From Dorea sp. AM10-31 (GTDB taxonomy: Bacteria; Bacillota; Clostridia; Lachnospirales; Lachnospiraceae), in the NCBI RefSeq assembly GCF_003435815.1, contig NZ_QTUV01000001.1, positions 186,001 to 250,000 on the forward strand: DNA of 64,000 nucleotides. Direction: 5' to 3'. Below, piece after piece: positions 16,395 through 25,380 of the stretch. The notes beneath the pieces were generated by a model that was not told the origin of the DNA, made no database searches, and was given only the letters and a program-made list of their open reading frames with translations. Position numbers and translations under genes: made by a program. Each line of letters begins with the position of its first letter. Position 1 is the first letter of the stretch.

Positions 16395-18071
16395 ATGCAA
16401 AAAAAATGGTGGCACAAAAAAACTGCCTATCAGATCTACCCGAAAAGCTTCTGTGACTCCAACGGAGACGGCATCGGCGATCTTCCAGGCATTATCAGCA
16501 AGCTCGATTATCTCAAAGACCTCGGTATAGATATTATCTGGCTCTCTCCAATTTACTGCTCTCCACTTGCCGATCAAGGCTATGATATTTCTGATTATTA
16601 CAATATCGATCCACGTTTCGGTACAATGGATGACATGGATCTATTGATTGCCGAAGCAAAGAAACGTGATATGCACATTTTGATGGATCTCGTCGTCAAT
16701 CACTGTTCGGATGAGCATGAATGGTTCAAAAAAGCCTGCGAAGATCCGGACGGAGAATATGGAAAATATTTTTACATTGAAGACTGCCCTAATGGGAAAC
16801 TGCCCTGTAACTGGCGTTCCTACTTTGGTGGCAGTGTGTGGGAGCCACTCCCTGGCCAGCCTGGGAAATATTACCTGCACATGTTCCATAAAAAGCAGCC
16901 AGACCTGAACTGGGAAAATCCAAAGCTGCGCGAGGAAATTTATAAAATGATCAACTGGTGGCTTGATAAGGGACTTGCCGGCTTCCGCATCGATGCGATC
17001 ATTAATATCAAAAAACCGCTTCCGTGGCAGAATTATCCGGCAGACCGCAAAGATGGAATGTGCAGTCCGGACGAAATGCTGAAACACGCAGTCGGTGTGG
17101 GTGAATTTTTAGGAGAAATGCGTGACCGCACCTTCCTTCCGCATGGTGCATTTACTGTCGGCGAAATCTTCAATGAAAAAGCGGAAGAGCTTCCGGATTT
17201 CATCGGTGACAACGGCTACTTCTCAACGATGTTTGATTTCAATGAGACTATCTTCGGTGCCAGCGCGAAGGGCTGGTATGACCAGACAGTAATCACACCA
17301 AATGATTACCGGAGCTGCTGCTTCGCCAGTCAGAAAAAGATTGAAGACTTCGGCATGCTCTCCAATATTATTGAAAATCACGATGAACCGCGCGGCGTTT
17401 CTCGCTATATCCCAGAGGGCGAATGCACCGACACTTCCAAAAAGCTGCTTGCCACAATGAATATCATGCTCCGTGGTCTTCCATTTATCTATCAGGGGCA
17501 GGAAATTGGTATGGAAAATGTAGAATTCCAGTCGATTGATGAAGTCGATGACATTTCTACACTCGACGAATATCAGGTGGCATTAAATGCCGGTCTGACA
17601 CCAGACAGCGCCTTAAAGGCAGTAAACCGCATCAGCCGCGATAATGCCAGAACTCCTTACCAGTGGGATGCTTCTGCAAATGCAGGCTTTACAACCGGTA
17701 CCCCATGGCTCAGGGTAAATTACAATTACAAAAAGATCAATCTGGAAAGTCAGAAAAATGATCCGGATTCTGTTTACCAGTACTACCGTCGTTTGCTTGC
17801 ACTGCGCAAGGATCCAGCTTATGCTGAAACGATCGTATACGGTGATCTCCTCCCTGTATTTGAGAATCAGGACCGTGTCATGGCTTACTACCGAAAATCT
17901 GCTGACCAGACATTGCTCGTGATTGGCAACTATAAAACCCAGCAACAGACTTTGACACTTCCATCAAAGCTCAAACACATCGTGCTGAACAATCTGCCGC
18001 AGCTTAAGACCGAGGGCAATGAGATTATGCTGGAAGGCTATCAGGCAGTCATTCTGGAAATGCTTTCATAA
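16395..18071 (+). CDS. GH13 alpha-glucosidase (oligo-1,6-glucosidase type)
   Basis: This 558-residue cytoplasmic glucosidase releases glucose from alpha-1,4/1,6 oligosaccharides such as isomaltose. It starts MQKKWWHKKTAYQIYPKSF with AAAGGA 8 bases upstream; an earlier in-frame ATG at 16308 overlaps the upstream relic and has no ribosome site. The GH13 regions are DLVVNHCSDEH, GFRIDAI with nucleophile Asp200, VGEI with acid/base Glu258, and ENHDEPR with Asp331. No signal peptide is present. It stands alone, without transporter or regulator genes beside it. The family is certain; the linkage preference is not. Confidence 0.95.
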   Translation: MQKKWWHKKTAYQIYPKSFCDSNGDGIGDLPGIISKLDYLKDLGIDIIWLSPIYCSPLADQGYDISDYYNIDPRFGTMDDMDLLIAEAKKRDMHILMDLVVNHCSDEHEWFKKACEDPDGEYGKYFYIEDCPNGKLPCNWRSYFGGSVWEPLPGQPGKYYLHMFHKKQPDLNWENPKLREEIYKMINWWLDKGLAGFRIDAIINIKKPLPWQNYPADRKDGMCSPDEMLKHAVGVGEFLGEMRDRTFLPHGAFTVGEIFNEKAEELPDFIGDNGYFSTMFDFNETIFGASAKGWYDQTVITPNDYRSCCFASQKKIEDFGMLSNIIENHDEPRGVSRYIPEGECTDTSKKLLATMNIMLRGLPFIYQGQEIGMENVEFQSIDEVDDISTLDEYQVALNAGLTPDSALKAVNRISRDNARTPYQWDASANAGFTTGTPWLRVNYNYKKINLESQKNDPDSVYQYYRRLLALRKDPAYAETIVYGDLLPVFENQDRVMAYYRKSADQTLLVIGNYKTQQQTLTLPSKLKHIVLNNLPQLKTEGNEIMLEGYQAVILEMLS

Positions 18072-18129
18072 AAGCAACAAATATTTTTGTTATTAATAAT
18101 AGAATTATCTTTTTTCACAGCCCCTAACA

Positions 18130-18158
18130 TTGACACCCTCACACGCTTCTGTTAGCAT
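18130..18158 (+). promoter_or_regulatory. Promoter of the XRE-Ugd fusion gene
   Basis: A perfect TTGACA (18130-18135), a 17-base spacer and TAGCAT (18153-18158) lie about 70 bases before the ATG. Confidence 0.65.
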
Positions 18159-18183
18159 GAAAATGTTTTGGATTGTAATCATT

Positions 18184-18200
18184 TCACATTTAAAATGTGA
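18184..18200 (+). promoter_or_regulatory. Palindrome in the leader of the XRE-Ugd gene
   Basis: TCACATT-TAA-AATGTGA lies between the -10 box and the ribosome site. It is a natural candidate operator for the XRE domain encoded by this gene, giving autoregulation; this is untested inference. Confidence 0.5.
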
Positions 18201-18226
18201 TAATTAATAACATCAAGGGAGTAATT

Positions 18227-19705
18227 ATGAAAAAAATCTCTTATAAGAAAATGGCGGATACAATTATTGCCAAAAGAAAAGAGCAAAAACTTACGCAAGC
18301 TCAGCTTGCCAAAATGACTGGCATCCACAGAGCTATGGTAAGCCGATTAGAGGGATTAGATTATATTCCTTCCATCGATCAGCTTCAGGCCATTGCCGAA
18401 GCACTTGGATTCGAAGTAACCGATTTATTTGAAGAGGAAAATTCTATAGTAAATAAACCTATCCTCAATAAAAAATATAATATCGCTGTTGCCGGTACCG
18501 GTTATGTAGGTCTGTCGATTGCAACACTCCTATCCCAGCACAATCACGTAACAGCTGTAGATATTATTCCTGAGAAAGTGGAACTAATCAACAACAGAAA
18601 ATCGCCAATCCAGGATGACTATATTGAAATGTATCTCGCTGAAAAAGAACTGGATCTTACCGCTACACTGAATGGAGAAGAAGCATACAAAAATGCAGAC
18701 TTTGTAGTAATCGCAGCTCCGACTAACTATGACAGCAAGAAAAATTTCTTCGACTGTTCTGCAGTAGAGGCAGTTATTGAACTTGTATTAAAAGTAAATC
18801 CAGATGCAACTATGATCATTAAATCTACTATTCCTGTTGGATATACAGCATCTGTAAGAGCTAAATATAATACAAAAAACATTATTTTCAGCCCTGAGTT
18901 CCTACGTGAATCAAAGGCACTCTATGACAACCTGTATCCATCCAGAATCATTGTATCCTGCAATGAGGAATCAAAAGAAAAAGCTGAAATCTTTGCAAGA
19001 CTTCTTCAGCAAGGAGCAATCAAAGAAAATATTGATACATTATTTATGGGATTCACCGAAGCTGAGGCTGTAAAACTTTTTGCAAATACTTACCTCGCTC
19101 TTCGTGTTTCTTATTTCAACGAGCTGGATACTTATGCTGAGACAAAAGGCTTAGATACACAGGAAATCATCAACGGTGTCTGCCTGGATCCGCGTATCGG
19201 AACACACTACAACAATCCAAGCTTCGGTTACGGTGGATACTGCTTGCCCAAAGATACAAAACAGCTTCTGGCAAACTTCAATGATGTTCCACAGAACATG
19301 ATTTCTGCTATCGTAGAAAGTAATAGAACTAGAAAAGATTTTATTGCTGATCAGGTGTTAAATATGGCTGGATATTATGATTATTACAATCGTGGGGATT
19401 ATGCTCCGGATCAGGAGAAGAATTGCGTTATCGGTGTTTACCGCTTGACTATGAAATCAAACTCTGATAACTTTAGACAGTCTTCTATTCAAGGTGTCAT
19501 GAAACGAATCAAAGCAAAAGGGGCTACTGTTATCATTTACGAACCAACGTTAAAAAATGGAGAAACATTCTTTGGATCACTCGTGGTAAATGATCTAAAA
19601 AAATTCAAAAAGAAAAGTCAAGCAATCATCACAAACCGGTACGATTCCCGTCTGGATGATGTACTTGACAAAGTATATACACGTGATATTTTCAAAAGAG
19701 ATTAA
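18227..19705 (+). CDS. XRE helix-turn-helix fused to UDP-glucose 6-dehydrogenase
   Basis: This 492-residue protein has two parts. Residues about 10-65 are an XRE/Cro helix-turn-helix ([34 protein letters not shown]). From about residue 82 it is a nucleotide-sugar dehydrogenase: NAD loop [43 protein letters not shown], and the catalytic Cys in YGGYCLPKD. The enzyme oxidises UDP-glucose (or a related sugar nucleotide) to the uronic acid, a capsule precursor. GGGAG lies 5 bases before the ATG at 18227. There is no frame break between domains. It is transcribed divergently from most of the polysaccharide operon and has its own promoter and terminator. Confidence 0.93.
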   Translation: MKKISYKKMADTIIAKRKEQKLTQAQLAKMTGIHRAMVSRLEGLDYIPSIDQLQAIAEALGFEVTDLFEEENSIVNKPILNKKYNIAVAGTGYVGLSIATLLSQHNHVTAVDIIPEKVELINNRKSPIQDDYIEMYLAEKELDLTATLNGEEAYKNADFVVIAAPTNYDSKKNFFDCSAVEAVIELVLKVNPDATMIIKSTIPVGYTASVRAKYNTKNIIFSPEFLRESKALYDNLYPSRIIVSCNEESKEKAEIFARLLQQGAIKENIDTLFMGFTEAEAVKLFANTYLALRVSYFNELDTYAETKGLDTQEIINGVCLDPRIGTHYNNPSFGYGGYCLPKDTKQLLANFNDVPQNMISAIVESNRTRKDFIADQVLNMAGYYDYYNRGDYAPDQEKNCVIGVYRLTMKSNSDNFRQSSIQGVMKRIKAKGATVIIYEPTLKNGETFFGSLVVNDLKKFKKKSQAIITNRYDSRLDDVLDKVYTRDIFKRD

Positions 19706-19745
19706 TAGATATTATATAATATAGACATTTTACATATTAACAAAA

Positions 19746-19778
19746 CCTGTATTTTCCCAATCGAAAATGCAGGTTTTT
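19746..19778 (+). terminator. Terminator after the XRE-Ugd gene
   Basis: CCTGTATTTTC pairs with GAAAATGCAGG (one imperfect pair, 6-base loop) and is followed by TTTTT. It lies 40 bases beyond the stop. Confidence 0.85.
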
Positions 19779-19820
19779 GCTCATCTTATTACTTTTCCAA
19801 TCGTAAGCGCTTAAATTCAA

Positions 19821-20198
19821 TTATTCATGGATTTCTAATGGCAAGCCATCCGGATCATGGAAAAATGTCATTTTCTTTCCAGTATAATCGTCTAAACGTA
19901 TCGGTTCTGTTGCTATTCCTTTTGCGTTAAGCTCCTTAACCGTATCGTCAACACTTTTTACCTTAAATGCCAGATGTCTTAAACCAAGTGCCTCTGGATA
20001 ATTCACACGGGCCGGAGCATCCTTTATAATAAATAGCTCAATCTCCTGCTCTCCACAAGCTAAATCTATTTTATAATCATCCCGTTCCTTTCGATAATTT
20101 TCCTGGATTATTTCAAATCCCAGTAAATCAATATAAAAATGTTTTGATTTATCATAATCGCTTCCTATAATTGCAATATGATGAATTGTGTCAAACAT
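19821..20198 (-). CDS. VOC-superfamily (glyoxalase-like) protein
   Basis: This 125-residue single-domain protein of the vicinal-oxygen-chelate fold starts MFDTIHHIAIIGSDYDKSKHFY. It has two beta-alpha-beta-beta-beta repeats, the metal-ligand His near position 7, Glu in QEIELFI, His in LRHLAFKV and a C-terminal Glu in GLPLEIHE. It resembles GloA2/YaeR-type proteins. Substrate and metal are unknown, and glyoxalase activity should not be assumed. GGAGG lies 8 bases before the ATG. It is the last gene before the convergent terminator. Confidence 0.85.
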   Translation of the reverse strand: MFDTIHHIAIIGSDYDKSKHFYIDLLGFEIIQENYRKERDDYKIDLACGEQEIELFIIKDAPARVNYPEALGLRHLAFKVKSVDDTVKELNAKGIATEPIRLDDYTGKKMTFFHDPDGLPLEIHE

Positions 20199-20259
20199 TG
20201 ATTTATCCTCCTTCGTTTTTCCTATAAGTTTATCACAGTAAGATTTTTATGAAAACACA

Positions 20260-20423
20260 TTAATTCTCTGTTTTTTTCAATTTTTCATCACCTGCCGCCT
20301 TCGTTCCATAATAGCAAACCTTAGCCAGCTTTTTCCCATCACTCAGCTTTGCAATATCGTATGTAATTCATTCATGACATCATGACCAAGCTGGCCTGCC
20401 ACGCCTGTTACAAATACTTTCAT
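20260..20423 (-). pseudogene. rmlD: Truncated dTDP-4-dehydrorhamnose reductase (rmlD stub)
   Basis: An intact AGGAG and ATG begin MKVFVTGVAGQLGHDVMNEL, the NAD(P)-binding start of RmlD, but a stop follows after 26 codons (20343-20345). Continuing in another frame, about 30 codons of unrelated sequence (KLSDGKKLAKVCYYG) run to 20260, so the gene was cut and joined to other DNA. With rmlB directly upstream, a rhamnose operon has been deleted here and RmlD function is absent from this locus. Confidence 0.75.
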
Positions 20424-20444
20424 TTCTTATCGCTCCTAATATTC

Positions 20445-21464
20445 TTATCTGTTTCCGTACATTTTTTCGTAGTAGTTCTGATATTCACCGGAAATAATTG
20501 TCTCCCACCATTCCTTATTATCTAAATACCACTGGATCGTCTTCTTAATTCCATCTTCAAATTTTGTTTCTGGAAGCCAGCCTAATTCGTTGTGAATCTT
20601 TGTTGGATCAATGGCATAACGCATATCATGACCTTTACGGTCTGTTACATGAGTAATCAGACTTTCCGGCTTTCCAAGTTCTTTACAGATAATCTTTACA
20701 ATGTCAATATTCTTCATCTCGTTATGACCGCCGACATTGTAAACTTCTCCAACACGTCCCTTATGGATGATTAAGTCAATCGCACGGCAATGATCCTCTA
20801 CATAGAGCCAATCACGAACATTTAATCCTTCGCCATAAACAGGTAATGGCTTATCTGCTAAAGCATTGGCAATCATTAACGGGATTAACTTCTCTGGAAA
20901 ATGATATGGTCCATAGTTGTTAGAGCAACGGCTAATTGTTACAGGCAGCCCATAAGTTCTGTGGTAAGCAAGAACTAATAAGTCTGCTCCTGCCTTTGAG
21001 CTACTGTATGGAGAACTTGTATGGATTGGTGTCTCTTCTGTAAAGAATAAGTCCGGTCTGTCTAATGGAAGATCTCCGTAAACTTCATCAGTGCTTACCT
21101 GATGGTATCTCTTGATACCATATTTACGGCAGGCATCCATCATAACAGTAGTTCCTTTAATGTTTGTGTCTAAGAAAATCTCAGGATTTTCAATAGAACG
21201 GTCTACATGGGATTCTGCTGCAAAGTTCACAACCATATCTGGATGTTCCTCTTCAAATAATTTATAGATTGCTTCTCTGTCACAAATATCAATCTTGCAG
21301 AAACGGAAATTAGGATTATCCATTACTGGAGCTAAAGTAGATAAGTTTCCTGCATATGTAAGCTTGTCCACACATACAATTCTATAATCAGGATATTTAT
21401 CCAACATATGAAATACAAAGTTACTTCCAATAAATCCGGCTCCTCCAGTTACGATAATTGTCAT
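20445..21464 (-). CDS. rmlB: dTDP-glucose 4,6-dehydratase
   Basis: RmlB converts dTDP-glucose to dTDP-4-keto-6-deoxyglucose, the branch point to rhamnose and other deoxysugars of surface polysaccharide. The 339-residue extended SDR shows [12 protein letters not shown] at the N-terminus, [22 protein letters not shown] with the catalytic Asp-Glu pair, [11 protein letters not shown] (Tyr-x3-Lys) and [27 protein letters not shown] precedes the ATG. Its usual partners RmlA and RmlC are not in the window, and RmlD is only a stub, so its product must be used elsewhere or the pathway here is decaying. Confidence 0.97.
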   Translation of the reverse strand: MTIIVTGGAGFIGSNFVFHMLDKYPDYRIVCVDKLTYAGNLSTLAPVMDNPNFRFCKIDICDREAIYKLFEEEHPDMVVNFAAESHVDRSIENPEIFLDTNIKGTTVMMDACRKYGIKRYHQVSTDEVYGDLPLDRPDLFFTEETPIHTSSPYSSSKAGADLLVLAYHRTYGLPVTISRCSNNYGPYHFPEKLIPLMIANALADKPLPVYGEGLNVRDWLYVEDHCRAIDLIIHKGRVGEVYNVGGHNEMKNIDIVKIICKELGKPESLITHVTDRKGHDMRYAIDPTKIHNELGWLPETKFEDGIKKTIQWYLDNKEWWETIISGEYQNYYEKMYGNR

Positions 21465-21483
21465 TCTTCTATCCTCTTCTTTC

Positions 21484-22209
21484 TTAATACAAATGTTGAT
21501 GCATTTTCTTCTCTATTGCTTCCGGAACTCTGATGATGCCAAATCGCCATAGTATCGGATAAATATATGAAACTCCTCTAATGTCTCCAAGTGCCTTCGG
21601 TTTCTTCACTTCTTCTGAAATCTTCTTACTATTTTCAAATGCCAGCACCACACTACTCCAGGCAAGACTCTTACTTTTCTCTCTCCGGTCTATCAGCAGC
21701 TCTCTGTTATACTCTCCGTTTTTACCGACCTTCAATTTATATCGGAATGGTAATCCTGTTGCCGTTTTAAATGGATACTCCTGAAATGCAATAACAGTCT
21801 GCCACAGATTTTCTTCTGATGGTATTTCGTGTAGAAGCCGAACCTGCTCTTGCCGAATCTTATACGTCCGGCATCGCTCCGCATTTAAACTTATCTCTGC
21901 TGCATTATAAATTCCCTTAGTGTAGGGCAGATAGGAATGAACCGATGCTCTGGAAAGACCTGTGAGTTTCATAATCTCCGGAATCTTTTTCCCCGACTGA
22001 TGCAGATCATTAATTTCTGTACATATATCTGATGTGAATACATCTGCAGTAATAAGTAGCTTACGAAGTTTAAGCAGACTAATATTTAACTCATCTGCCA
22101 GTGATCTTAAGGAATCTGCTTCTTCATAGGCATCTCTTAACTCTTGAAGAAAATTGTTAAATTGAAGTTCTGGATTATATTCTGGTTTCTTTTTTGGTCT
22201 TCCTGCCAT
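21484..22209 (-). CDS. HTH-containing protein of unknown function
   Basis: This 241-residue soluble protein opens with the basic [16 protein letters not shown]. It carries two predicted helix-turn-helix segments: [18 protein letters not shown], about 45-62, and [19 protein letters not shown], about 75-95, the latter strongly like a MerR/resolvase-type recognition helix. A conserved block ([11 protein letters not shown] and [12 protein letters not shown]) follows. I recall similar proteins in Clostridia near mobile or accessory genes, without a proven function. It sits between the DUF4238/VanZ scar and rmlB, so it may be part of an acquired segment. DNA binding is inference. Confidence 0.7.
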   Translation of the reverse strand: MAGRPKKKPEYNPELQFNNFLQELRDAYEEADSLRSLADELNISLLKLRKLLITADVFTSDICTEINDLHQSGKKIPEIMKLTGLSRASVHSYLPYTKGIYNAAEISLNAERCRTYKIRQEQVRLLHEIPSEENLWQTVIAFQEYPFKTATGLPFRYKLKVGKNGEYNRELLIDRREKSKSLAWSSVVLAFENSKKISEEVKKPKALGDIRGVSYIYPILWRFGIIRVPEAIEKKMHQHLY

Positions 22210-22318
22210 TTCTAATTCCTATTTCCATGTGAATCCAATCAGCTTACACCTAAAACAGAGGATTCTTTGCTCCGGACTAATGCTCCGATAGCTGTCCTCT
22301 GTTTCTTATTTTATTTTT

Positions 22319-22555
22319 TCACTTTCGCTTTCTGAAATATCCTAAATAATAGATGACACCACCTACTGCTCCACCAAGTGTATTATAGGTCAGATCCGAT
22401 ATTTGAAATGTTCCAAGATGGAATAATAACTGAGTAAATTCTATCATAAAAGAAAATACTGCTACAACTTTTGTGGCTTCCCAAACGGTCTTTCCAAATC
22501 TAATATTCTCAGATTCATCAAGTAATTCTTTTTGAAATGCCCACAAACAATTGCT
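22319..22555 (-). pseudogene. C-terminal stub of a VanZ-family gene
   Basis: The translation LWAFQKELLDESENIRFG... FSFMIEFTQLLFHLGTFQISD... TLGGAVGGVIYYLG matches the last third of VanZ-family membrane proteins and is similar to the complete VanZ at 23805-24419 (WTFQEKVG... IEVLQLLLRLGTFQLSDIFYNTVGG). The N-terminal two thirds are absent, and the remaining sequence runs into the end of the DUF4238 gene in another frame. It therefore looks like a gene cut by insertion or recombination at about 22555. Confidence 0.75.
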
Positions 22556-23660
22556 TGACATCATAATTTTGATCCTTAATAACCAGTTTATTTCCATATT
22601 TAGCAATAGACTTATTATATTCCAGCACTTCATTTTGTGAGAATTTACTCACTATAAATTTGCCTGTCTCACCTCTGCCATATCCAATAGCCAACGTCGG
22701 AGTTGCAACAAATATGATATCCTTTAAACCATCTGCTCTGTCTCTTGTAAAAGATGGAACATCTGATGTAATAAAGGGATTCGTATCGTTCGTCATCAAG
22801 AAAACTGGAGCCACTCTTTGCATAAATGCGCTCTCTATAGTTTTCATCTTTCCACTGTCTGACTGCAGATAATCAACAAATGCTTTTATTATTGATGCGT
22901 GCTTCATCTGATCATACGCAGTGACATCATCTTCATATGTTCTATCTGCTTCTGGGATTATTACATTTTTCAGTTCGTCTGTGAATGGTATAAAATCATA
23001 AATAGAGTTAAATATTTCGTTACCAGCAATGCTTCTCCAGTTATAAATCATGCAGTATTTCATTAGAGTATTCAATTCGTCTTGAGTCACACTGCTACTT
23101 GTCGAAGTGTTTCTATTCGCATACGCCTGCTTTATCTTATTTTCTACTGATTGAATAAATTCTCCCCAATTATTTTCATATGTGTGTGCCCATTCAGTTT
23201 CGACAAAGGTCCATCTTGAATTATTAAAATATTCCTTCAGATGTCTTTTTTCATCTTCTGTAAACTCTATTCCAGAAGAATCTTTTATCTCCCATTTATC
23301 GAAGTCGTAAAAATATTGATTAAGTAATTCTGGACTATTCAAATTCTTACCATCACATACCACATTAACCTGCAGTATGTCATCGTATATCTCATGAAGT
23401 GCCTCGTCTGGCATATATGAAAACCCTGCTTTAATGTCATGAAACCCGTTTTTTGCCATTATCTCCTTGGTAGAAAAGGATCTTAAAGTCCAATCCGAAT
23501 TTTCCGGGTTGGATTCACAATAACCCACACTCTTATCAAACAACCAGACTTTCGGATCATTACCGCTATTATGTTTCCACGCTTTCATGTAACATCTTGG
23601 AATAAGATGCTGATTCATTGCTACATCACTATGTGTTTTTGGGGCTGGTATAATAGCCAT
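22518..23660 (-). CDS. DUF4238 family protein
   Basis: This 380-residue cytoplasmic protein has the DUF4238 start signature (MNQHLIPRCYMKAWK, about residues 15-28), followed by helical, charged sequence and a later block (FLMTNDTNPFITSDVP; IIFVATPTLAIGYG) that recalls the family's C-terminal conserved strand. The family function is not established; members are scattered in accessory regions, which I recall but cannot check here. Its last 38 bases overlap the VanZ stub, showing it replaced the front of that gene. AGGAAAAGG precedes the ATG. It is in the same direction as the polysaccharide operon but has no obvious role in it. Confidence 0.75.
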   Translation of the reverse strand: MAIIPAPKTHSDVAMNQHLIPRCYMKAWKHNSGNDPKVWLFDKSVGYCESNPENSDWTLRSFSTKEIMAKNGFHDIKAGFSYMPDEALHEIYDDILQVNVVCDGKNLNSPELLNQYFYDFDKWEIKDSSGIEFTEDEKRHLKEYFNNSRWTFVETEWAHTYENNWGEFIQSVENKIKQAYANRNTSTSSSVTQDELNTLMKYCMIYNWRSIAGNEIFNSIYDFIPFTDELKNVIIPEADRTYEDDVTAYDQMKHASIIKAFVDYLQSDSGKMKTIESAFMQRVAPVFLMTNDTNPFITSDVPSFTRDRADGLKDIIFVATPTLAIGYGRGETGKFIVSKFSQNEVLEYNKSIAKYGNKLVIKDQNYDVKQLFVGISKRIT

Positions 23661-23804
23661 AACCTTTTCCTTCTGACATTCTAGTTTTTCTCACACTTAG
23701 CCGATCATAAGATCGTTGCCTGCTGCTCACCACGAAGAGGTGTGTGATTATTACGAGCAATGTAGGGAGCTACCGCTCCCTGTATATCACAATTTCATCC
23801 AGTT

Positions 23805-24419
23805 TTATAGACGCTTTCTTGCCTTCATCAACGCACAGTACATCAATCCGCCTAGCACTCCGCCGACTGTGTTGTAGAAGATGTCCGATAGCTGGAATGT
23901 ACCCAAGCGAAGCAATAATTGTAGCACCTCAATGCTTATCGAAAAAATGAACGCTACCTTTCCGCTATACCACAGTATCCTCTTCCAGCTACTGCCCACT
24001 TTCTCTTGAAATGTCCATATAACCATGCTGGTGAACGGCACCATCATGATCACGTTCTCAATGCACTCAGTTGTAAGTTTCTGCTCGCCGTTCACGGTCT
24101 CCCAGATGCCCCAGCCACCCATGACATTTGACAAAGGATTTAGCCACAGGTTCCGATTCAGCAGCGTTCGGAACAAGATCATCGATGTCACGAAAACCAG
24201 TAAGAACATCTTCCGAAAGAACACGCTCTCTTTAAATTTCTGATACCAAGTCACTATGGCGCTCTTCCATCCTTTGCCTGCTGCGGTAGGTTCATACGCA
24301 TACAGATAGAAAAACATGGCAAAAAAGGAAAGAAGAAGCGAAAAGCCAAACGGCTCATATAGCGCAGTCAGGATGTTTGTGAGGATCTTCCCAAATAAAT
24401 CAATCGTTTCTTTCATCAT
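23805..24419 (-). CDS. VanZ family membrane protein
   Basis: This 204-residue integral membrane protein has about five hydrophobic helices. It shows the VanZ hallmark near the C-terminus: FSISIEVLQLLLRLGTFQLSD then an N-T-VGG-LGG turn. The family includes the teicoplanin-resistance accessory VanZ and many cell-envelope proteins of unknown mechanism. It follows the nucleotidyltransferase by 3 bases and lacks a clear ribosome site, so it is probably translated by coupling. A stub of a second VanZ gene lies downstream across the DUF4238 gene. A role in envelope or capsule anchoring is inference. Confidence 0.85.
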   Translation of the reverse strand: MMKETIDLFGKILTNILTALYEPFGFSLLLSFFAMFFYLYAYEPTAAGKGWKSAIVTWYQKFKESVFFRKMFLLVFVTSMILFRTLLNRNLWLNPLSNVMGGWGIWETVNGEQKLTTECIENVIMMVPFTSMVIWTFQEKVGSSWKRILWYSGKVAFIFSISIEVLQLLLRLGTFQLSDIFYNTVGGVLGGLMYCALMKARKRL

Positions 24420-24422
24420 TGT

Positions 24423-25325
24423 TTAGAGATCACTGAACAAGTCAGCCTTGTACACGCCGTTTTCCAGCATCTTCTTGAAGCTGTCCTTTACAGCTGCGAC
24501 ATCCTCATGATATGTCATACCATACCAAGTGTCATTGGTTCTCAGAACCTTTACAGACATCTTTCCCTGCTCCAGCAGTTCACCGATAAAGATGGGAATC
24601 AGATATTCTGCTTTCAGAGGATTACCCGGGACCTCTTTCTTAAAAAACTCCTTAAAGCCATCTTCCAGCACATCCAAAAACTCCGGTGTCAAGCCCCACA
24701 TATTCATGGAAACAAGAGAATTCACATCAACAGCTACGCCATCTGTTTCTGCCCCAGTTGCGGTCTTTACAATGTTCTTGGTTTCCACAACCTCAGTCAA
24801 ATTATTCTGCTCATCCATCTTGCAGATGCCACGGGTCACGCCACCGTTATCAGACAGCGTGTTCTTCAGCACAAAGCCAGCCATGCAGGACTTTCCACCA
24901 TTCACCAGATACTCATGTACGGCTTTGAAACCTTCCTTGCCGTAGTAATCGTCCGCATTGATGACGATAAACGGAGTCTTGATGACCTTCTTCGCTGCAA
25001 GCACAGCCTGACCGGTTCCCCACGGCTTTGTGCGACCTGCTGGAAGTTTTCCCGGAATATCGTCAATGTCCTGAAAAGCGTAATCCACAGTTACATTATG
25101 AGAAGAGCAAATGGAGGCAATGCGATCACCGATGACCTCTTTGAACTCCTTCTCGATATCCTTGCGGATGATAAATACCATGTGGTTAAAGCCTGCTTCA
25201 ATGGCATCATGGATTGAGTAGTCCATGATGATGTGATTAGAAGCATCGACCGGCTCCAATTGCTTGATTCCTGTTCCGAAGCGGCTGCCGATACCGGCAG
25301 CCATAATAAGTAATGTTGTGTTCAT
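24423..25325 (-). CDS. Sugar nucleotidyltransferase, polysaccharide-operon copy
   Basis: This 300-residue paralogue of the gene at 9453-10391 has the same variant loop LLIMAAGIGSRFGTGIKQLEP, PWGTGQAVLA and VINADDYYG, and a similar end. It probably activates a sugar phosphate, or possibly a non-sugar group, for the operon's polymer. GTG-ATG occur together; GGAGG is 7 bases from the ATG, so the start is 25325. The high similarity of the two copies over their whole length, with one near glmS and one in the capsule operon, suggests duplication. The product is unknown. Confidence 0.85.
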   Translation of the reverse strand: MNTTLLIMAAGIGSRFGTGIKQLEPVDASNHIIMDYSIHDAIEAGFNHMVFIIRKDIEKEFKEVIGDRIASICSSHNVTVDYAFQDIDDIPGKLPAGRTKPWGTGQAVLAAKKVIKTPFIVINADDYYGKEGFKAVHEYLVNGGKSCMAGFVLKNTLSDNGGVTRGICKMDEQNNLTEVVETKNIVKTATGAETDGVAVDVNSLVSMNMWGLTPEFLDVLEDGFKEFFKKEVPGNPLKAEYLIPIFIGELLEQGKMSVKVLRTNDTWYGMTYHEDVAAVKDSFKKMLENGVYKADLFSDL

Positions 25326-25380
25326 CACTTTTCCTCCTTTATTATCTAAACTATAAACTTTCTTTTTCTCCCAGCCACTT

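Noticed and set aside
24507..25217. 236-residue open frame on the plus strand opposite the nucleotidyltransferase
   Set aside because: It has no ribosome site or recognisable motif and is a codon-bias shadow of the real minus-strand gene.
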